From Cephalotus follicularis (lineage: Eukaryota > Streptophyta > Magnoliopsida > Oxalidales > Cephalotaceae), in NCBI GenBank assembly GCA_001972305.1, contig BDDD01001806.1, forward strand, positions 145,142-209,141: a stretch of DNA of 64,000 nucleotides. The letters run 5' to 3'. Position numbers and translations under genes: made by a program. Every line of letters begins with the position of its first letter. Within the stretch, counting starts at the first letter, position 1. Below the pieces are notes generated by a model, which saw only the letters and a program-made list of their open reading frames with translations, did no database searches and was not told where the DNA came from. Positions 56,516 to 64,000 of the stretch are shown here, piece after piece.

Positions 56516-57791
56516 GACAGGTACTTTTCCCGTATGCTCTAAATCTGCATATGTATTGTTTGATACGAGAGCGACACATTCTTTTGCGTCTTTATCTTTT
56601 GCACCATGTTTAAGCACCCCATCACAAGAATTGGAGATAGGTTTAGCCGTTGAAACCCCAAGTGGTAATACTTTGGTGGCTGATAAAGTACACAAGTCTT
56701 GTGACCTAATATTATGTGATTGGATGATGCTAGTAGACTTGGTACCTCTAGCAATCCTAAAGTTTGACGTTATACTAGGCATGGATTGGCTTTCGGCGAA
56801 TCATGCTAGTGTTGACTGCTTTAAGAAGGATGTTAGGTTTGCTATACCGGAACAACTTGAGTTTGTTTTCCGAAGCATGGGAGCCAGTGAACCCTTAAAG
56901 ATCATATCGTCGATGTAAGCTAAGCGATTGTTGGAAAGAGGATGCAAAGGCTATCTTGCCTATGTGATGGATACCGATAAAGTGAAGATCAAGATAGAAG
57001 ACTTACATGTTGTTAAGGAGTTCACTGATGTCTTCCATAAAGATTTACCGGGTATGCCACCGGATCGAGAAGTTGAGTTTACTATTGATTTGGTACCAGG
57101 AACAGCTCCTATTTCAAAGAGCCCTTACCGCATGGCACCAGCTGAGCTAAAAGAGTTGAAAGATCAATTACAAGAGCTTTTGGATAAAGGGTTTATCCGA
57201 CCGAGTGTATCACCATGGGGTTCACCGGCACTGTTTGTGAAAAAGAAGGACGGGACAATGAGACTCTGCATAGACTACCGAGAGCTAAATCAAGTCACCA
57301 TTAAGAACAAGTAGCCAGTACCAAGGATTGATGACTTGTTTGATCAACTCAAGAACGCTCGATACTTCTCGAAGATTGATCTTCGATCGGGCTACCATCA
57401 AGTGAAAGTCAAGAAAGAAGATATACCAAAGACTGCCTTCCGGACAAGATATGGACACTATGAGTTTTTGGTAATGTCATTTGGATTGACAAACGCTCCA
57501 GCAGTATTTATGAGTTTGATGAACAAAATATTCAGTGAATATCTAGATCAGTTCATGATAGTCTTCATTGATGACATCTTAGTGTACTCAAAGAGTCGAG
57601 AGAAGCATGTGGAGCACTTAAACCGTGTGTTGCAAACACTACGGAAGGAGCAGCTCTATGTTAAGTTTAGAAAATGTCAGTTTTGGATGGAAGAAGTATC
57701 CTTGTTGGGACACATGATCACAAGGGAAGGTATATTGGTAGATCCCGCCAAGACGGAGGCAATAAGAGAATGGCAGAGACCTACTCAGTAG
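56511..57791 (+). pseudogene. D protease and RT
   Basis: Protease has FDTRATHSFASL at about 56560, where the usual glycine of the DTG/DSG triad is Arg, so it is probably inactive; ILGMDWLSANHASVDC follows. A stop lies at 56916-56918. [22 protein letters not shown] near 57190, [15 protein letters not shown] ending in a TAG at 57312-57314, then [29 protein letters not shown], and catalytic [11 protein letters not shown] near 57580 intact. Confidence 0.92.
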
Positions 57792-59908
57792 CCGAGATAC
57801 GGAGTTTTCTGGGACTAGCAGGCTACTTCCGAAGATTTGTTGAGAATTTCTCTCGTATTGCGAACCCACTCACAAGGTTGACGCAGAAGAATGTAAAGTT
57901 CGAGTGGTCTGACCAATGCGAGAAGAGATTCTTGGAGATGAAAGAAAGACTGATGAATGCCCCGATATTAGCATTACCGACGGAATCAGAAAGTTTTATG
58001 GTGTATAGTGATGCATCCCACAAAGGGCTTGGTTGCGTGCTGATGCAACAAGGAAAAGTAATCGTGTATGCTTCCAGACAGCTTAAAGCACATGAACAGA
58101 ACTATCCTATGCATGATTTGGAATTGACCGCAGTTATCTTCGCTCTAAAGATTTCGAGACACTATCTATATGGAGCGAAGTGTGAAATCTTCACCGACCA
58201 CAAAAGCCTCAAGTATATTTTCACCCAAAAGGAGTTAAATATGAGGCAAAGGAGATGGTTTGAGCTTATCAAAGATTACGATTACACCATTCAATACCAT
58301 CCGGGTAAAGAGAATGTTGTGGCAGACGCCCTGAGTCGAAAAAGTACAGGGAACTTGACTATGATGATCACTACACAGGAAGAGTTGATAAGAGATTTCC
58401 AACGGATGAACTTGGAAGTGATAAGACAAGGAGAAGGGGCTTCCCTATTTCAAGTCATAGCACAACCTTCTCTAATTGAGAGAATAAAGCAAAGTCAGTT
58501 TGAGGACTTGGAATTTAAGGAGATAGCAGAGGGAGTAAGGAATGGTAAAGTATCACGCTTCAACTTGGGAACTGACAACGTATTGAGATTCGATACAAGA
58601 GTATACGTTCCAGCTAAGACAGAATTGAAAGAGGAACTAATGACGGAAGCACATAGTTCAAATTTCTCAGTACACCCTGGAAGTACAAAGATGTATAGAG
58701 ATTTGCGAGATCTCTATTGGTGGAATAATATGAAAATAGAAATTGCAGACTTTGTGTCAAGATGTCTTGTTTGTCAACAAGTGAAAGCTGAGCATCAGTT
58801 GTCGAAAGGAACCTTACAGTCGCTTCCCATACCAGAATGGAAGTGGGAGCATATTAGTATGGACTTCGTGACAGGACTGCCAAGGACCGCTAAAGGGAAT
58901 AATGCAATATGGGTAGTTGTGGACCGATTAACGAAATCTACGCATTTTCTACCAATCAAAGACAGTCATTCATTGAGTCAATTGTCAAGGGTATATGAAC
59001 AATAGATCATCAGACTACATGGTGTACCAGTATCGATCATTTCGGATCGAGATCCCCGTTTCGCGTCACGCTTTTGGAAGAGTCTATAGAATGCTTTGGG
59101 TACAAGGTTGAACTTTAGTATGGCTTATCACCCAGAAACTAATGGGCAATCAGAACGAACCATACAGACATTGGAAGACATGTTACGTGCTTGTGTTATA
59201 GATTTCCAAGGGAATTGGGAAGAACATGTTTCTCTGATCGAGTTTGCTTACAACAATAGTTTCCAAGCAAGCATACAGATGGCACCTTTTGAAGCACTTT
59301 ATGGACGAAGATGTCGAACGCCTATCTGCTGGGAAGAGGTAGGAGAACAGAAGTTATTGGGACCGAAAATGGTACAAGTAACTACAGAAAAAGTAAAACT
59401 GATTCGAAAACGCCTCTTTACGGCTCAAAGTAGACAGAAGAGCTATACGAACAAGAAACGGAGAGAGCTACAGTTTGAAGTGGGAGATCACGTTTTTCTC
59501 AAGGTATCGCCATGGAAAGGAGTAAGGGGGTATGGCAAGAAGGGAAAGCTTAGTCCTCGATACATTGGACCATATGAGATTTTGGAAAGGATAGGAGAAG
59601 TTCTGTATACGCTTGCTTTGCCACCAAGTCTATCTCATGTACACAACGTATTCCATGTATAGCTACTACGGAAATATATCGCCAACCCATCTCAAGTTCT
59701 AGGAGTTAAGCCTATTCAAGTGCATGAAGACTTGTCATACAATGAGCAACCAGTGGAGATCCTGGATTACAAAGAACAAGTCCTGCGGACCAAGACCGTT
59801 CCGTTAGTAAAAGTTTTATGGAAAAACCACGAAGTTGAAGAAGCCACCTAGGAGTTAGAAGACACCATGAAACAAGAGTACCCTCATCTTTTTAAGTCTA
59901 ATGTATAA
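57778..59908 (+). pseudogene. D RNase H, integrase and chromodomain
   Basis: After a frame change near 57780 the frame is open to 59005: [52 protein letters not shown] (RNase H), then [32 protein letters not shown] (integrase). TAG stops interrupt at 59003-59005 and 59087-59089, around ISDRDPRFAS. The frame continues open 59096-59662 with [15 protein letters not shown] and FIGP-type text [15 protein letters not shown] stop at 59660 and a TAG near 59847 lie in the C-terminal part, which has the chromodomain motif RTKTVPLVKVLWKNHEVEEA and ends YPHLFKSNV at 59908. Confidence 0.92.
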
Positions 59909-59915
59909 CAAATTT

Positions 59916-59946
59916 TGAGGACAAAATTATTGTAAGGAGGGTAGAT
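59916..59946 (+). other. D polypurine tract region
   Basis: TTTTGAGGACAAAATTATTG, then AAGGAGGGTAGA, lies directly before the 3' LTR. Confidence 0.82.
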
Positions 59947-61723
59947 TGTAATGACCCAAAATTTCATTAAAGATATTAATTATAGAAAGATGATGGTTAA
60001 TGTGTAATTGGCAAATATTTCCAGGGACCCGTAGTATGACCCTATGCTCGGGGGGTTCGGGGGGTCCCGCTGCCCGGATAGTGGGCAGGGCGTCGGGGCA
60101 GTGCCCCCGGAAGAAAATTTAATTTTGCAAATTGTTTTGAGCTGGAAATGTCTAAAGCGCAAACGGTTAGACTTAAAGCGTCGACGCTTAGTGCAACCGG
60201 TGACGCTCAAAATGTAACCTTCAGCGCTTTGAAGTCATGCAGTGAGGTTGACCTGGACGAGACTTAAAGCGGCGACGCTTTGTAAGAAAGCATCAGCGCT
60301 TTAGTCGGGATAGAAGTTGGAGAACTCAGGACAAGCCCGTGAGCAGCGACGCTTGAGCAAAAGCGGCAACGCTTTGAGCTACAGACAGATTGCAAAATCT
60401 GACATTTTGTAATTTTGTGAGTAAATTTCCCTAATTTTGGACATGTGGCAGGCCAGGGGAGGATGATTTGAGATGTTATCAGATGATCTAACAAGTGTCA
60501 TCACTTGGATTGGCTGAATTTGAGCACATGGGCTGCTAAGAGAGAGTTGAGTCATGTGAGAGAGGGAGAAGACTTGCCTCCCAAGTAACCATTCTATTTA
60601 ATGACAAAGAAGGTTGAACTCAGTCATTTTGGTTGAGGATAGGAAGTGCTTTCTGCTGGGGATAAGTGGAGATTTCAGCAAAGCAAACAGAGAAAGAAAT
60701 TCTAAGGCAAAGTAAGGAAATTCTATACCCATTTTCTCCAAAGTATCCCCTGTTTTACTTCAAGTTTTACAACAAATCATTTTATTGATATCTTGCTCAA
60801 TTATTGATGAATTTTTGAATGGTTTAATGTTTTGGAAACTTCAAGATGTATTATTTAACTGTTATGTTTTATGATTCTCAAAATTATATCAGATTCTTGA
60901 TGAGAATCCATGTTTCATTTTACTGCTCATGCCCTGTTTTCAAAGGGAACCAGCCACTTTAAAAATTCATAGTAGATTCAATTCTGAACCAAATGTTATA
61001 AACTTTAGCTTTCTGTAATTTTTGAGATGTCTACTTCAATTTCAATGTTGTAAGTTTTCTCAGAAAATGATTATTTCTATATGAAATGTTAATTTTAGAA
61101 ATGATAGTGCACGATGGCTCGGTGAAGCGGTGAAAAGGGTTCATTAAGGTTTTTATGACTTTCATGTTTACGAAATGATCTAGTTATGATTTTAACTAGA
61201 AAAGTTATATGTTTTATGAAATGTTTTAGTCATATATGTTGACTAGAAAAAGCTTACGATGAAATGTGTTTACCGTAAAAATACCTAACTGATATATTTT
61301 GAGCTCATTCCTTTCGATGTTTGTTTTCAAATAAAATGTTTTCAGGAAAGGATTAAGAGGAGAATGCGAGCTTTAGATGGAGCTCTTAAAAAGGAGTTTT
61401 TGTGAAAGAAATGACATGCAATAGTGTTTGCATAAATGTTTTGATATGTAATAATTTAATGTTTTCCGCTATATTATATGTTATGATAAAGGATGATCCT
61501 GTGTAAATGTATACCAACGATATGATTATGACATCTTTATATCAGATGATTATGTGTAAAGTTTGAATTTAAGATTATGTATTATGTTGCAAGACATGAG
61601 TTTATGATGTAATGTACTTTTAGAGAAGAGTACCAAAGGATGTAACGGTTCACTCCCACTTAACGCAATCGATCCTCGAAGTTCGCTTAGAGCTATTAGC
61701 GGACTCGGGTCGGGGGCGTTACA
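59947..61723 (+). repeat. D 3' LTR
   Basis: 1777 bp, same termini as the 5' LTR. It lacks about 235 bp corresponding to 53899-54130 (join near 61105). The motif cluster is at about 60155-60380. Confidence 0.93.
60155..60380. repeat. TCGA/GCGACGCTT motif cluster in D 3' LTR
   Basis: The counterpart of 52950-53170: TTAAAGCGTCGACGCTTAG near 60173, AAAGCGGCGACGCTTTG near 60266, AGCAGCGACGCTTGAG near 60341. Confidence 0.9.
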
Positions 61724-63692
61724 ATCTTGCTTTCAGACACTGGTACAGAATCGAGGGGATGACATTGTTCTCGTGAATCCAGGGCTGCCTAATAAGACAA
61801 GAAATAGTGGGCCCTCTTATCTTACTGACCTTTAGGTCCACCGAGACATGTCCCAAAGTTTGCAAAGTTACTGTACTAAAGCCAAATACATCTAATGATT
61901 GCTTTACAAGGTGCCTTTTTCGGATTCCTATTTCCTTGAAGGTGTCATAAGGCTTGAGGTTTCTGGAGGCGCCATTATCTACTAGAGCCTGCTTGAAAGT
62001 ATAACTCCGTTTATGATTGCTTCCAGATACAAAGGACGATTGTGGCACTTTGACTTTGCAATTCGTTATACTTCTGTGAATATAATAGCACCTTCATGTG
62101 CCTTTGCGATCTTCCTTATCGGCTGGTCCACCACAAAACATTCCCCACTATAATCATAAGAAATCCTTATGAAAGCTTTATTAGTATTATGCTTTTGCTA
62201 AGTCATTAAAACCAAAATGGTTGAGGAAACCTCTTACATTAGAACTTTAGAGTAGAGCTTATGCAAGTGGTCGATAATCATAATCTTGACTACCTGCTTC
62301 ATTAACATGAAAGGATTCATCCACTTCTTCGACAATGTAATCAATCAAAGGAATATTGGTGGCATGGGTACACACATGCGCCTATTCGGCCGAAGCATGT
62401 GGAGATAAAGGATTTTCCTGACATATCTTGGTTTGACCGCAATCAATCCTTCTTGGACATTCTGATGGTAGATCCTTCGTAGTGTGTAGCAGTCCCATGT
62501 AGAGTGCTCCGCATACTGATGGAAGTGGCAGTAATTTAGTTGTGCCATGTCTGTAGGTGTGGGGAGCTTCTGAAAAAATGGTAATTTGACGTCGTCGTTA
62601 GTTAGCCATTGATCCAGGAGTTCGTCAATCTTTTATGGGCTTACTGGAAATGGCGGTGGTTTGTCCCTATCACCGCCTGGCTTCCTTTTCTTTGAGGCTT
62701 TTGTTTTTGCCATATTTGTCGAAACGGATCTCCTCATGGGTTTATTTTGTGGCTTCAACTTTGACTCTTCTCATAGACCCTACAGTCCTCCTTACTACCT
62801 CACTAAGGCGTTCCACGGTTTTAATTCTTAGGTTTTCCAAGAACATCCTGGATTCATCATCCAAGCCTCAAATACAGGTGTCAACCACATGCTCCTTATT
62901 CACATTCTCTTGGCATTCCATGACCTGGTCTTCGAAGCCCTCCACGTAAGCATCCAACTATTCATTATTCTATTGGGTTATGTTCCCCAAGTCCATCACT
63001 GTTACTTGGGTTTGGGCATGGAAGAACTTGCCATAAAATATATCTGTCATATCCTCCCAGGTTGATACTGATCTTTGGGGTAAGTTGGAGTACTAGGTAT
63101 ATGCCTTCTCACTGAGCAACTTAGAGAACTCATGGAGGCGCAACGCCAGATCTGACCCATGCACTCCTAGAGCGTCAACAAAAGAGACTATGTGTTCCTT
63201 AGTACTTTTTGTCTTTCCATTAAACATAACACAATTTGGTACTTTATATTCCACTGGGAAAGGCATACTTACCAAGTGGGTTGGTTAAGGCGGCCACATG
63301 TCGATGTTGGCCAATAAAGGATAATCTCGGCCCTTGAGCATCAGTTGTTTCAAGTCATCCCTTGTCACATAAGGCATTTGACCTCTATCAATGCCCAACT
63401 ATAGATTGGAGGCATGCACGGGTGGTTTCTCAACATGAAGTGTATTAAGTTGGACTCCTAGTGTCGCTACAATGATAGGTGGGGTTTGGGTAGGCTAAAT
63501 AGGTGGTGTAACGATGGACAAGAATGGTGCTATGAAAGTTTGGTGTTGTTTGATAGTGTGATCATGTTGTTTCAATGTCTGTTGTTGTTGTTGCAAATTT
63601 GTGAGGATGGTGTTTTAGATAGTTTGGATAACTTCAATAATGGGTTGGAGAGTCGCAACTAGCTCAGTTTCCGGAATATTGTTCATAGGTGG
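61724..63692 (-). pseudogene. Tat gag and protease fragment
   Basis: Gag runs from 63692 leftward: a Q-rich N-terminal part near 63600, then CVMFNGKTKSTKEHIVSFVD near 63215 and several frames to YCHFHQYAEHSTWDC near 62530, the histidine/cysteine motif of Tat gag. Protease is open at 62048-61719: ALVDNGASRNLKPYDTF near 61975, VSVDLKVSKI and PWIHENNVIPS. The usual D(S/T)GAS motif reads DNGAS here. The left end is the ATCTT duplication of D; the right end is the copia LTR at 63693. Confidence 0.85.
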
Positions 63693-64000
63693 TGTTGACA
63701 TTTAATGTCTCAATTCCTAATTTTGATGATAACATATTTGCCACTAATGAGTTTGTTTTGTGCAAGATAAACAATAACACAAAGCAGATATAAATTGTTT
63801 TTAAACAAGCAAACGGCCGACACCTAATTTTGAGGTGGCGACGCCTATGAGATAGTAATTTTTGAAGGCGTCGAGAGTTTACATAAAGAAGTCGACTACC
63901 AATACGCACAAAGCGCCAGCACTCAAGAATTGAAAGAAGTGATACTCTAGCACTAAATTTTAAAGAGGCGACAATATTAGCACAAGTTCAGCACATGAAG
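63693..64000 (+). mobile_element. SIRE-like copia LTR, 5' end only, runs off the window
   Basis: It starts TGTTGACATTTAATGTCTCA, matching the minus-strand start of the H LTRs (TGTTGACATTTATGTCTCAA), followed by TTTTGATGATAACATATTTG in both. It diverges further on but keeps motifs GGTGGCGACGCCTA, GGCGTCGAGAG and GAAGTCGACTACC at about 63830-63905. It is therefore a related but distinct subfamily in the opposite direction. It interrupts the N-terminal part of Tat gag. Confidence 0.85.

Larger units (their letters stand above)
52741..61723 (+). mobile_element. Element D: Tekay-like chromovirus with an extra upstream ORF
   Basis: LTRs at 52741-54761 and 59947-61723, flanked by perfect duplication ATCTT (52736-52740 and 61724-61728). 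Order: primer site, extra ORF, gag, protease, RT, RNase H, integrase, chromodomain, polypurine tract. All domains are present but gag-pol carries at least six stops or frameshifts. It is inserted in the Tat element between protease and RT. Confidence 0.94.
17057..63692 (-). mobile_element. Tat-lineage Ty3/gypsy element, host layer, in four pieces
   Basis: Four minus-strand segments read in the right order for one element: gag and protease (63692-61724), RT (52740-51406), RNase H with archaeal-type RNase H (28156-26530), and integrase (17534-17057). At each break the protein homology resumes on the other side, and perfect duplications flank D (ATCTT) and G (TTTTG). Its own LTRs are not in the window. 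It is heavily decayed, consistent with being the oldest layer. Confidence 0.85.

Noticed and set aside
1-64000. Host single-copy genes
   Set aside because: Every long frame either maps to retroelement gag-pol, an element-specific extra ORF, or a repeat; no exon-like run with other homology was recognised.

Overview
This window is plant nuclear DNA, most likely from a eudicot, and consists almost entirely of nested LTR retrotransposons. I found no host protein-coding gene, tRNA gene, rRNA array or CRISPR array. The plant assignment rests on recognisable plant-only lineages: Tekay-type chromoviruses, an Athila-type element, a Tat-type element with a second archaeal-type RNase H, a SIRE-type Ty1/copia element, and a Cassandra TRIM carrying 5S rRNA-like sequence. 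Lineage names come from protein motifs and recall, not from a database search.

Layout. (1) Element A1, a minus-strand Tekay-like gypsy element, runs from the left edge to 16269; its pol, gag and primer-binding site lie below 4735. Its 5' LTR (4735-6591 plus 15752-16269) is split by a complete SIRE-like copia element H (6592-15746, minus, target duplication GTATT). (2) A Cassandra TRIM lies at 16275-17056. (3) The oldest layer is a minus-strand Tat element left in four pieces: integrase 17057-17534, RNase H region 26530-28156, reverse transcriptase 51406-52740, and protease plus gag 61724-63692. (4) Three independent insertions split it. G is a plus-strand Tekay-like element (17535-26529, TTTTG). 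D is a plus-strand Tekay-like element (52741-61723, ATCTT). The third is a solo LTR of family A (A2, 28157-51405). (5) Inside A2 sits B, a plus-strand gag-only gypsy element (28984-50140, GATTC). Inside the 3' LTR of B sits E, an Athila-like element (34155-49272, minus, GTGTC). Inside the gag-pol of E sits C, a deleted Tekay-like element (39262-46128, minus, GCCAG). That makes five layers: Tat, A2, B, E, C. (6) A second, plus-strand SIRE-like LTR starts at 63693 and runs off the right edge.

How the parts work together. None of the elements looks fully autonomous. H is closest, with long gag and pol frames, intact RT and integrase motifs and an extra downstream ORF, but it has several stops and frameshifts. 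G lacks RT, C lacks gag, protease and RT, and B lacks all of pol; any mobility would have needed enzymes from relatives. D keeps every domain but has many stops, yet an extra 128-codon ORF before its gag is open.

The most unusual signal is a cluster of short TCGA-centred palindromes in the LTRs of five families. The same long forms recur in unrelated lineages: AAAGCGTCGACGCTT in copia H and gypsy D, and AAAGACGTCGATGTCTTT-like forms in Tekay C and Athila E. A further cluster lies inside H between pol and its extra ORF.
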